Source of the DNA: Lachnospiraceae bacterium UBA1753
Lineage (GTDB): Bacteria > Bacillota > Clostridia > Lachnospirales > Lachnospiraceae
Length of the DNA: 19,006 nucleotides
Assembly (NCBI GenBank): GCA_002317595.1
Contig: DCHL01000171.1
Location: 1-19,006, forward strand
Reading direction: 5' to 3'
The notes beneath the pieces are model-generated. The model saw only the letters and a list, made by a program, of their open reading frames with translations, was not told the origin of the DNA and ran no database searches. A program made the position numbers and the translations under genes. Shown here piece after piece: positions 1-6,590 of the stretch (position 1 is its first letter; each line of letters opens with the position of its first letter).

Positions 1-154
1 TCTCCGGGTTATTTACCAGCACATTTGCATCGTGGTATGCCCGGTTGTCCATGCAGCCCGACACCTGAAATCCGCTTCCCTGATAACCAAAGCGTCCTCC
101 ATCCTGCACAGTGGACAGTATTCCAGGTGCCAGAATCTCAATATATCCATTCAT
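1..154 (-). CDS. pxpC: 5-oxoprolinase subunit C (PxpC/KipA-type), N-terminal fragment
   Basis: The 51 codons present begin MNGYIEILAPGILSTVQDGG and continue with RFGYQGSGFQVSGCMD. This matches the start of the biotin-dependent carboxyltransferase / allophanate hydrolase subunit 2 family (KipA, PxpC). In that family PxpC works with PxpA and PxpB in ATP-dependent hydrolysis of 5-oxoproline to glutamate. The ATG overlaps the pxpB stop by 4 nt (ATGA), so the two are translationally coupled. A Shine-Dalgarno-like AGAGGTGG lies about 5 nt upstream. The gene continues past the left edge, so its length, its C-terminus and the presence of pxpA beyond it cannot be judged. KipI/KipA are the same families under a sporulation-regulation name. 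The assignment to 5-oxoprolinase rather than another carboxyltransferase-like role rests partly on the upstream neighbours. Confidence 0.88.
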   Translation of the reverse strand, partial: MNGYIEILAPGILSTVQDGGRFGYQGSGFQVSGCMDNRAYHDANVLVNNPE

Positions 155-879
155 AAATCCACCTCTGTTATTCTGTGCTGATAGTCTCCGCTCTGAACAA
201 GAGCCTCAACCTCTTTATATTCTTCCGCCGTTATTTTTTCAAATCGGATGCGTTCTCCCATCGCATAGAGAATGGACGGATCTCTGTCGGGGTCATATAC
301 TCTGACAGGGGTCTGACCGATAATCCGCCAGCCTCCTGGCGACTCCAGTGGATAGATTCCCGTCTGCTTACCACCTATTCCGACACCGCCTGCAGGAATC
401 TTTGTGCGGGGAGTAGTCAGTCTCGGACACTCAATCCTCGAATCCATTCCGCCAAGATAGGCAAATCCAGGCAGAAATCCCAGCATGTAAATCAGGTAAT
501 CCGTTCCTGTATGGATGTCTACAATTTCTTCTGGCGACAGTCCGCAGTACTCGGCTACCTCCTGAAGGTCCGGTGCAAACTCAGGTTCATAACATACCGG
601 GATGTGATGGATTCGTCCCTTGACTGCTCCTGCATGAGCAGGTCTCTCCACGAGTTTTCCAAGCTGCTTAAGTAACCTTCCATATGAGATTGTCTCCCTG
701 TCGTATAACACAAGAAGGGAGGTATATGAGGGGATTACCTCAATAACTCCCTTAATTCTGGCACAATCAATCTGCTTAACCGCTCCGTATATCTGTCGGT
801 TAATCTCCTCAGAAATCTCGCCTCCGAAATTGATCACAATGCCCTGGTCTCCGGCAGGTGCATATTTTACTTTGCCCAT
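151..879 (-). CDS. pxpB: 5-oxoprolinase subunit B (PxpB/KipI-type)
   Basis: About 242 residues of the KipI / allophanate hydrolase subunit 1 family. The signature block is in the second half: YMLGFLPGFAYLGG, then RLTTPRTKIPAGGVGIGGKQ, TGIYPLESPGGWRIIGQTP and a final RIRFEKI. Family knowledge: with PxpC it forms the ATP-dependent 5-oxoprolinase core, and PxpA is the third subunit. I chose the ATG at 879 (MGKVKYAPAGDQG), which sits 1 nt after the stop of the DUF4392 gene and begins where family members normally begin. An in-frame TTG at 900 would add seven residues (MTITVNN) and overlap the upstream gene by 20 nt. Neither start has a strong Shine-Dalgarno, so the start is uncertain while the frame and stop are secure. 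It overlaps pxpC by 4 nt. Confidence 0.9.
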   Translation of the reverse strand: MGKVKYAPAGDQGIVINFGGEISEEINRQIYGAVKQIDCARIKGVIEVIPSYTSLLVLYDRETISYGRLLKQLGKLVERPAHAGAVKGRIHHIPVCYEPEFAPDLQEVAEYCGLSPEEIVDIHTGTDYLIYMLGFLPGFAYLGGMDSRIECPRLTTPRTKIPAGGVGIGGKQTGIYPLESPGGWRIIGQTPVRVYDPDRDPSILYAMGERIRFEKITAEEYKEVEALVQSGDYQHRITEVDL

Positions 880-880
880 A

Positions 881-1957
881 TTATTTACCGTAATTGTCAA
901 AAAACTTCTTCTGGTCTACCTTCTCAAACCACAAATCACACTTATGCTCGTGCTTAAACATGTTTTCCACACAAAGACGCATCATAGATACCAGATTCAT
1001 CTGATAATCCATTGCAATTCCATCGATGGCATATTCAAGCCAGCCGTACATATCTACCATACCACAGTTTGAAGCTGCTACGATAAGCTCTTTTTCCATT
1101 TCTGCTGTGTGCATGATTTCAAGATCGTGATTAAGGAATGCTGTGGCAGCAATCAGTGCATAGGCTGCCCAGTCAGAAACGGTGGCTGTCATGATGTGGT
1201 CTGCCGAGACTGCCGACATACTTCCGCCGCCACAGCCACAGATACAGCCTCCCTCTTCCATATAGGGCACATATTTTTTCAGATGGGCTTCCAGCGTTCC
1301 CATTCCCATCTCATTTCCCAGGTCACCGATGGCCATATTCCAGATACCGGCCTCCTGTCCAAGACGGAACAGCTTCTCGGAGCGGCACTCCAAAAAGCTC
1401 AGATCCTTTCCTATGGCATTGTGGAATACGCCCTTGTGATTAGAGCCCGGCGCCTCAATTGAAATCATGGCTGCTGGAGGTAGCGCAGAAAAAATATCCG
1501 CTGCCATTTTTTCTGCCTCTGTGTCATCCTTGGTAAACGGAACTGCACCAATAGAAATTGGGAACTTCTTGAGCAGCTCCAGATCCTCATACAGATGAAG
1601 TCCAATGATAGGCGAAAGAGTGCGTACAGCAGGCATGTTTTCCTCAGGACAGATAATCACAGGCTTGACGCCATAGGCCTTGACAAGCGCTCTTGCAATC
1701 AGCACGGCGCCGATGATTCCATCCATTTCCGCATGGTAATTCGGCAGAAGGACGAAGCCGGTAAAAATATATACAATGTCATCTTCCTTAAGGATATCCT
1801 TAAGTCCCTGGGCACAGTGCATGCTAAGGGGCTCCCCTGTATATTCTCTTGCCCCCTGATACAGAATACGGCAGACACCATATCCTCTCGGATCGAGGTT
1901 CATGAGCTGGTCGAGGTTTTCCCCAAGATTAATTTTTGTCAGTTCAAATTTATTCAT
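881..1957 (-). CDS. DUF4392 protein, probable D-glutamate cyclase
   Basis: 358 residues. Recognisable landmarks of the DUF4392 / D-glutamate-cyclase-like family are a glycine-rich FTGFVLL near residue 65, a dinucleotide-fold-like stretch around 80-100, SIEAPGSNHKGVFHN at about 166-180, and GDLGNEMGMG at 211-220. The last resembles the GDGGNE-GMG motif of the mammalian DGLUCY C-terminal domain. A Cys/Gly-rich segment follows (GGCICGCGGG, 236-245; Cys238, 240, 242). Family knowledge: DGLUCY converts D-glutamate to 5-oxo-D-proline. Its place between a D-amino-acid aminotransferase and 5-oxoprolinase subunits supports the same chemistry here. I infer activity from family and context; no substrate is proven. 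The ATG at 1957 has a GGGATGG Shine-Dalgarno. It lies 35 nt after the aminotransferase gene and 1 nt before the preferred pxpB start. No signal peptide is seen, so it is probably cytoplasmic. Confidence 0.8.
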   Translation of the reverse strand: MNKFELTKINLGENLDQLMNLDPRGYGVCRILYQGAREYTGEPLSMHCAQGLKDILKEDDIVYIFTGFVLLPNYHAEMDGIIGAVLIARALVKAYGVKPVIICPEENMPAVRTLSPIIGLHLYEDLELLKKFPISIGAVPFTKDDTEAEKMAADIFSALPPAAMISIEAPGSNHKGVFHNAIGKDLSFLECRSEKLFRLGQEAGIWNMAIGDLGNEMGMGTLEAHLKKYVPYMEEGGCICGCGGGSMSAVSADHIMTATVSDWAAYALIAATAFLNHDLEIMHTAEMEKELIVAASNCGMVDMYGWLEYAIDGIAMDYQMNLVSMMRLCVENMFKHEHKCDLWFEKVDQKKFFDNYGK

Positions 1958-1992
1958 AGATTCACCATCCCTGAATTCCGTGTGAGGTCATT

Positions 1993-2835
1993 TTATTTTA
2001 TTCCGCAATACTCATGATATTCATCGACCACATAATTCTGTATTGTCATCAGGGTCTGGTGATCCTTTCCGCCGATGGGTGCTCCGTTCAGTGTACCTGC
2101 AATCATGCAGAAGTTTGATGAACTTGACACAATTACCTCGTCTGCATCACGGAGTTCATCCATGGTAAACAATGTCTCATCCACAGGAATATTGTTCGCC
2201 TTGCAGGCCTTAATCAGATGAGCCCTGGCAATACCGGGCAGAACGTGATGATCCAGGGGATGGGTCTTGAAAATACCATCCTTAATGATGGAAATATTGC
2301 TGTGTGCACATTCCGTCACAATCTCCCCGCGGTGGAATACACACTCATCACACCCTTCAACCTCCGCCTTCTGGGCGGCAAGTACAGAAGGAATCAGGTT
2401 CAGTGTCTTGATGTTGCAGTACTCAAATCTATGGTCTTCCATATCTGTCAGTTTAATCAGCTCATCATAGGGCTTTAATGTCGCTGGTTTGATCATAATC
2501 CACAGGTTGGAAGGAGCATCCGGAAACGCATGGTTTCTCGGTGAAGTCGCACGGGTCTGCTGCCAGTAGACAAAATTAATATCTGAATCCACCTTTGCAA
2601 GCATCTCATAAAGCAGATCAGCAAGTTCACTCTTTGAATACGGAAGCTTAATACCCAGCAATCCTGCACTATTGAAGAATCTGTCGATATGCTCATCGAT
2701 AAACAGAATCTTCCCATTGGTAGCATTCGTGGCATCGTACACACCGTCTCCGAAAAAGCATACTCTGTCGTTAAAGGGAATCATCATCTCTTCAAGCAGA
2801 CCAAATTTTCCATTGTAATAACCTAAATTTTTCAT
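1993..2835 (-). CDS. dat: D-amino-acid aminotransferase (fold-type IV PLP enzyme)
   Basis: 280 residues, the usual length for bacterial D-amino-acid aminotransferase (family knowledge: D-alanine + 2-oxoglutarate to pyruvate + D-glutamate). It reads closely like Bacillus Dat. GDGVYDATNATNGKILFIDE (29-48) contains the active-site Tyr33. TRATSPRNHAFP carries the Arg100/His102 pair that matches the substrate-carboxylate trap of Dat. NIKTLNLIPSVL has the PLP lysine at Lys143, TECAHSN has Glu175 facing the pyridine nitrogen, and SSSSNFCMIAGT matches the phosphate-loop region. Retention of the Arg/His trap favours D-amino-acid specificity over branched-chain aminotransferase or ADC lyase. The Shine-Dalgarno AAGGAGGG lies about 6 nt before the ATG. 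It is the first gene of an apparent four-gene operon (this gene, DUF4392, pxpB, pxpC) and could feed D-glutamate to the next enzyme. Confidence 0.9.
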   Translation of the reverse strand: MKNLGYYNGKFGLLEEMMIPFNDRVCFFGDGVYDATNATNGKILFIDEHIDRFFNSAGLLGIKLPYSKSELADLLYEMLAKVDSDINFVYWQQTRATSPRNHAFPDAPSNLWIMIKPATLKPYDELIKLTDMEDHRFEYCNIKTLNLIPSVLAAQKAEVEGCDECVFHRGEIVTECAHSNISIIKDGIFKTHPLDHHVLPGIARAHLIKACKANNIPVDETLFTMDELRDADEVIVSSSSNFCMIAGTLNGAPIGGKDHQTLMTIQNYVVDEYHEYCGIK

Positions 2836-2870
2836 ACTATTCCCTCCTTAGTATTTATACATTTATGCCC

Positions 2871-2906
2871 AAAAAAGGCGGTCACCGAGAGCCGGTGACC
2901 GCCTTT
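2871..2906 (-). terminator. Intrinsic terminator hairpin 2 (proximal to dat)
   Basis: A perfect 14-bp stem pairs 2874-2887 with 2893-2906 around a 5-nt loop. In minus-strand RNA it is followed directly by six U residues (2871-2876, partly within the stem base). It ends only about 35 nt before the dat start codon. It is a textbook Rho-independent terminator for transcripts arriving from lysS, and equally a terminator inside the leader of the dat operon if the promoter at 2971-2999 is used. Confidence 0.85.
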
Positions 2907-2925
2907 GGTCATTCGAAAAACAGAT

Positions 2926-2955
2926 AAGGGCAGCCACCGATTGGTGACCGCCCTT
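2926..2955 (-). terminator. Terminator-like hairpin 1, related in sequence to hairpin 2
   Basis: A 13-bp stem pairs 2926-2938 with 2943-2955 around a 4-nt loop. On the plus strand two positions are A/C mismatches. In minus-strand RNA both become G-U wobbles, so the hairpin is fully paired only when transcribed leftward. This supports function in the minus direction. It is followed after about 4 nt by five U residues. The 5' arms of this and the next hairpin are nearly identical (AAGGGCGGTCACC and AAAGGCGGTCACC). Confidence 0.7.
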
Positions 2956-2970
2956 GGTCTTATGTTTGAA

Positions 2971-2999
2971 ATATTAGTCCTATAAATTCATTCTGTCAA
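2971..2999 (-). promoter_or_regulatory. Promoter of the dat-DUF4392-pxpBC operon
   Basis: On the minus strand there is a perfect -35 TTGACA (2994-2999), a 17-bp spacer and a -10 TAATAT (2971-2976), 8 nt after the lysS stop. The transcription start would fall near 2963-2965. That places both terminator-like hairpins inside a leader of about 130 nt in front of dat. This is read by eye; no start site has been mapped. Confidence 0.6.
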
Positions 3000-3006
3000 C
3001 AATAAA

Positions 3007-5037
3007 TTAGTACAGCTTAGCTCCTGCAGGAATTCTGTCTGAAACCATAAGAAGATTCAGTGCTTCCTTGCCGTCGTAGTTATGTACTGCTGAAAGGAGC
3101 ATACCGTTCGACTCATGGCCCATCATCTTACGAGGAGGAAGGTTGGTGATTGCAACCAGCGTCTTGCCCACAAGCTCCTCCGGCTCGTAGAATGCATGGA
3201 TTCCAGAGAGGATTACACGGTCTGTACCTGTTCCGTCATCGAGTGTGAACATAAGGAGCTTGTCGCTCTTCTTAACTGCTTCACATGACTTAACCTTAAC
3301 TGCTCTGAAATCAGACTTTGAGAAGGTCTCGAAGTCAACGTACTCCTCAAACAGAGGCTCAATGTCAACCTTTGACAAATCGATCTTCATCTCGTCCTCA
3401 TTGGGAGCTGTATTGTTGAGGCTCTTAAGCGTAGGGAAGGCAATTACGTCCCTGATGCTTGCAGAATCTGTAAGCAGCATGCAGAGTCTGTCGATACCAT
3501 ATCCGATACCACCTGTAGGAGGCATACCGACCTCAAGAGCATTGAGGAAGTCCTCATCTGTATGCTCTGCCTCGTCATCTCCTGCCTCTGCGTTGGCATC
3601 CTGCATTGCAAAACGCTCCCTCTGGTCGATGGGGTCATTAAGCTCTGAGTATGCGTTACACATCTCCCAGCCATTGATGAAGAGCTCAAAACGCTCAACA
3701 TGTCCGTCATAGCCTGGCTTCTTCTTGGTGAGCGGAGAAATCTCGATAGGATGATCAATAACAAATGTTGGCTGAATCAGCTCATGCTCACAGTACTCCT
3801 CGAAGAAGAGATTGAGAACATTACCCTTTGTATGGAAATCCTCTACCTCAAGATGATGCTCCTTTGCCAGCTTAATTGCTGCATCGTCATCAGGTACCTG
3901 CGCGGGATCATCAAAGTCTATGCCAGCATACTTCTTAACAGCAGCAGCCATAGATATACGTTCGAAGGGCTTTCCAAAGTCAAGCTCAACCTCGCCGTAC
4001 TTGAAGGTAGTAGTACCGAGAACCTTCTCTGCCAGATATCTGAACATACTCTCAGTAAGCTCCATCATTCCATTGTAATCTGTATATGCCTGGTACAGCT
4101 CCATAAGTGTAAACTCAGGATTGTGGCGTGTATCAACACCCTCGTTTCTAAATACTCGGCCAATCTCATATACTCTCTCAAGACCACCAACGATGAGTCT
4201 CTTTAAGTAGAGCTCCAGGGAGATACGAAGCTTAACATCCTCATTAAGAGAATTGTAGTGTGTCTCGAAAGGACGAGCTGCCGCACCACCTGCGTTGCTT
4301 ACAAGGATAGGTGTCTCCACCTCCATGAAATCCCTTCCCGCGAGGAAGTTCCTGATCTCCTTGAGAATCTGTGATCTCTTTACAAATGTATCCTTAACCT
4401 CGGGGTTCATGATAAGATCCACGTAGCGCTGACGGTATCTTGTATCTGTATCTGTCAGGCCATGGAACTTCTCAGGCAGAATCTGAAGGCTCTTTGTGAG
4501 GAGAGTAACCTCGTCAGCGTGAACTGAAACTTCGCCTGTCTTTGTTCTGAACAGGAAGCCCTTCACACCTACAATATCGCCCACATCAAATTTTTTGAAA
4601 TCAGCATAAGGCTCCTCACCAATAACATCTCTCGCAACATATACCTGGATGTTTCCGGGCTTGTCCTGAACGTTGATGAAAGACGCCTTACCCATTACTC
4701 GCTTGAGCATGATACGACCTGCAATGCTTACCATGATAGGCTTAGCATCCATGATCTCTCTTCTCTCATCATAATCTGCCTTCTCAGCTGCTCTTGCCTG
4801 CTCCTCATCCATACCGTCTGTGTTTACAGCGGCTCTGTCACCGAGAATCTCCTTCTCGTGAGCATCATAAGCTGCCCTGGCATCCGTTGAGTGATGTGTC
4901 ACATCATACTTTGTGATGACAAAAGGATCCTTTCCTGCCTCCTGAAGGTTCGCAAGCTTCTCCCTGCGTACCTTGAGAAGCTGGTTCACGTCCTGTGCCT
5001 GTGCACCCTTCTTCTGCTGATTATTGTTCTCTGCCAT
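3007..5037 (-). CDS. lysS: Lysyl-tRNA synthetase, class II, with C-terminal tRNA-binding domain
   Basis: 676 residues against about 500 for a standard bacterial class II LysRS. The anticodon-binding OB domain spans roughly 100-190. The catalytic core holds motif 1 (around 211-245), motif 2 FRNEGVDTRHNPEFTLMEL (297-315) and motif 3 GGIGYGIDRL (509-518). After the core, a linker leads to an EMAPII/Trbp111-like tRNA-binding domain at about 570-676 (SDFRAVKVKSCEAVKKSDKL, NLPPRKMMGHESNGMLLSAV), of the kind usually found at the C-terminus of bacterial MetRS. An acidic insertion at about 65-98 precedes the OB domain. It charges tRNA-Lys in the cytoplasm. It lies 22 nt after greA with Shine-Dalgarno AGAGGGA and probably shares the greA promoter. 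Tandem hairpins follow its stop. Confidence 0.97.
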   Translation of the reverse strand: MAENNNQQKKGAQAQDVNQLLKVRREKLANLQEAGKDPFVITKYDVTHHSTDARAAYDAHEKEILGDRAAVNTDGMDEEQARAAEKADYDERREIMDAKPIMVSIAGRIMLKRVMGKASFINVQDKPGNIQVYVARDVIGEEPYADFKKFDVGDIVGVKGFLFRTKTGEVSVHADEVTLLTKSLQILPEKFHGLTDTDTRYRQRYVDLIMNPEVKDTFVKRSQILKEIRNFLAGRDFMEVETPILVSNAGGAAARPFETHYNSLNEDVKLRISLELYLKRLIVGGLERVYEIGRVFRNEGVDTRHNPEFTLMELYQAYTDYNGMMELTESMFRYLAEKVLGTTTFKYGEVELDFGKPFERISMAAAVKKYAGIDFDDPAQVPDDDAAIKLAKEHHLEVEDFHTKGNVLNLFFEEYCEHELIQPTFVIDHPIEISPLTKKKPGYDGHVERFELFINGWEMCNAYSELNDPIDQRERFAMQDANAEAGDDEAEHTDEDFLNALEVGMPPTGGIGYGIDRLCMLLTDSASIRDVIAFPTLKSLNNTAPNEDEMKIDLSKVDIEPLFEEYVDFETFSKSDFRAVKVKSCEAVKKSDKLLMFTLDDGTGTDRVILSGIHAFYEPEELVGKTLVAITNLPPRKMMGHESNGMLLSAVHNYDGKEALNLLMVSDRIPAGAKLY

Positions 5038-5059
5038 TATTTTTCCCTCTTAATAACTA

Positions 5060-5548
5060 TTAACTGTTCGACTTCTCAATAGAAAGAATCTTGTACTCGA
5101 ACTTTCCGCCTGCCTCAGTCTCTGCCACAACAGTCTCTCCAACCTTGTGACCAAGAAGAGCCTTTCCAACAGGAGACTCATTCGAAATCTTACCGCCAAG
5201 AGATGTAGCCTCTGTAGAACCTACAATCTTGTACTCAAGCTCCTCCTCATACTCAATGTCAAGGATAGTAACCTTGCATCCGATGCTTACTGTGTTGATA
5301 TCAGCTTCATCTTCATCTATAACTTCAACGTTCTTAAGTAGTGCTTCAATCTGATCAATACGATTCTGGATATCTCTCTGCTCATCCTTAGCAGCATCGT
5401 ACTCTGCGTTCTCAGACAGGTCACCCTGCTCTCTAGCCTCTGCCAGTTTTGCGGCATTCTCTCTTCTGCGGTTAACCTTGAGATCCTGCAACTCCTCCTC
5501 GAGAGCCTTAAGACCCTCATAGGTAAGCACTGTTTTCTTTGCTTCCAT
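5060..5548 (-). CDS. greA: Transcription elongation factor GreA
   Basis: 162 residues, close to the usual 158. The N-terminal coiled-coil hairpin (about 1-75) carries the tip signature REQGDLSENAEYDAAK. Its Asp43 and Glu46 correspond to the acidic residues that position Mg2+ in the RNA polymerase active site. The C-terminal FKBP-like globular domain (about 80-158) includes GSTEATSLGGKISNESPVGK. Family role: it stimulates cleavage of the 3' end of transcripts in backtracked RNA polymerase. A strong AGGAGG lies 8 nt before the ATG. A consensus promoter and a leader hairpin lie between it and dusB, and lysS follows after 22 nt. There are no unusual substitutions. Confidence 0.97.
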   Translation of the reverse strand: MEAKKTVLTYEGLKALEEELQDLKVNRRRENAAKLAEAREQGDLSENAEYDAAKDEQRDIQNRIDQIEALLKNVEVIDEDEADINTVSIGCKVTILDIEYEEELEYKIVGSTEATSLGGKISNESPVGKALLGHKVGETVVAETEAGGKFEYKILSIEKSNS

Positions 5549-5571
5549 TACTAAAACCCTCCTAAAATAGC

Positions 5572-5590
5572 GGCTAAAGTACCTTTAGCC
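5572..5590 (-). promoter_or_regulatory. Hairpin in the greA 5' leader
   Basis: An 8-bp perfect stem pairs 5572-5579 with 5583-5590 around a 3-nt loop, about 10 nt downstream of the predicted greA transcription start. In the RNA it is preceded by a run of G and followed by GCUAUUUUAGGAGG, an imperfect U-run running into the greA Shine-Dalgarno. It could be a weak attenuator or an RNA-stability element. It could also act as a weak terminator for dusB read-through. Confidence 0.5.
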
Positions 5591-5607
5591 CCCAATAATA
5601 CCAAGCA

Positions 5608-5636
5608 ATTATAAAGAAGTTTTCATATCGTGTCAA
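5608..5636 (-). promoter_or_regulatory. Consensus promoter of greA-lysS
   Basis: On the minus strand there is a perfect TTGACA (5631-5636), a 17-bp spacer and a perfect TATAAT (5608-5613). This is the best vegetative-sigma promoter match in the window. The -35 hexamer lies within the last codons of dusB (Leu-Asp-Thr). Transcription would begin near 5601, giving a greA leader of about 52 nt. Confidence 0.85.
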
Positions 5637-6573
5637 GAAACTCATGAAATGCTTCCAAACTTTCCAGTTCATTCACGCCTCGTCTTATGGCTGCTGAACC
5701 GGGATATCCTGCCGTGTACCAAGCCACATGCTTTCTCATCTCGCGCACTGCGATATACTCACCCTTGTACTCAATCTCCAGGTCGAGATGCCTTCTGATG
5801 GTTGCCTTGAGGGTGTCCCAGTCCGGCTTTCCCTGATAGCTTCCTGTGGAAAAATAATCCTTCAAATCCTTGAAGATGAACGGGTTGCCTCTTGCGGCCC
5901 TTCCAACTGCCACGCCGTCGCAGCCAGTCTCCTTCATCATTTTTTCCGCAGCCTCGGGAGACGTGATATCTCCATTTCCTATTACTGGTATGCTGAGTGC
6001 ATCCTTAACCGCTGCTATGATGTCCCAGTCAGCCACTCCTTCATAAAACTGCTTTCTCGTACGTCCATGAACGGTAACTGCAGCCGCACCTGATTCCTGC
6101 GCGATTCTTGCAATCTCAACTGCATTTACATGCTCATCGTCAAATCCCTTCCTTATCTTGACAGTGACAGGCTTGCTTATCGCCCTGGCAGTCTTCTCGA
6201 CTATCTTACCTACTAAGACAGGGTCCTTCATAAGTGCAGAACCCTCGTGGTTATCAACCACCTTCGGCACAGGGCAGCCCATGTTGATATCAAGAATTGC
6301 AAAGGGCCTCTCTTCAATTTTTTTTGCCATCTCACTGATAATGTCGGGGTCAGACCCAAAGAGCTGAAGCGAGGCGGGGGCCTCGCCGGGATGTATCTCC
6401 ATCAGAGCAGCCGTGTTCCTGTTGTTGAACATTATTGCCTTGGCTGAGACCATCTCCATGCATACCATGCCAGCTCCCTGCTCACTGCAAAGGAGCCTGT
6501 AGGGCAGATCTGTGACACCTGCCATAGGTGCCAGAAAGAATGGATTATCAAGCGTAACATTTCCGATTTTCAT
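5623..6573 (-). CDS. dusB: tRNA-dihydrouridine synthase, DusB type
   Basis: 316 residues from the ATG at 6573 (MKIGNVTLDNPFFLAPMAGV). The TIM-barrel FMN enzyme shows PMAGVTDLPYR at 17-27, DINMGCPVPKVV at 95-106 with the catalytic Cys100, VKIRKGFD near 138, VHGRTRKQFYEG near 168, IPVIGNGDI near 195 and VAVGRAARGNPF near 221. Family role: NADPH-dependent reduction of uridine to dihydrouridine in tRNA. I prefer the start at 6573 because GGCGGAGAA lies 6-7 nt before it. An in-frame ATG at 6594 overlaps the upstream stop (ATGA) but has its AGAGG too close. It follows the small CxxC gene directly, and its 3' end contains the greA -35 element. Confidence 0.95.
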   Translation of the reverse strand: MKIGNVTLDNPFFLAPMAGVTDLPYRLLCSEQGAGMVCMEMVSAKAIMFNNRNTAALMEIHPGEAPASLQLFGSDPDIISEMAKKIEERPFAILDINMGCPVPKVVDNHEGSALMKDPVLVGKIVEKTARAISKPVTVKIRKGFDDEHVNAVEIARIAQESGAAAVTVHGRTRKQFYEGVADWDIIAAVKDALSIPVIGNGDITSPEAAEKMMKETGCDGVAVGRAARGNPFIFKDLKDYFSTGSYQGKPDWDTLKATIRRHLDLEIEYKGEYIAVREMRKHVAWYTAGYPGSAAIRRGVNELESLEAFHEFLDTI

Positions 6574-6590
6574 TAAGAATTCTCCGCCTG

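Larger units (their letters stand above)
2836..2965 (-). promoter_or_regulatory. Candidate attenuator leader of the D-glutamate/5-oxoproline operon
   Basis: The segment between the predicted transcription start and dat contains two tandem hairpins with near-identical 5' arms and related 3' arms. The 5' arm of hairpin 1 can pair with the 3' arm of hairpin 2 with only a G-U wobble, which would leave the other two arms to pair or stay single-stranded. Mutually exclusive folds of this kind are typical of attenuators, although two back-to-back terminators would look the same. I do not recognise a known riboswitch consensus. There is no T-box stem I and the leader is too short for one. Confidence 0.4.

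Noticed and set aside
151..900. TTG start of pxpB at 900
   Set aside because: It would overlap the upstream gene by 20 nt and add residues absent from family members. The ATG at 879 fits better, although the Shine-Dalgarno evidence is weak for both.
2926..2955. T-box antiterminator, because AAGGGCGGTCACC resembles AAGGGTGGTACC
   Set aside because: No stem I or specifier loop can fit between the predicted transcription start and this hairpin. The arm pairs fully with its own neighbour, and the downstream genes are not the usual T-box targets.
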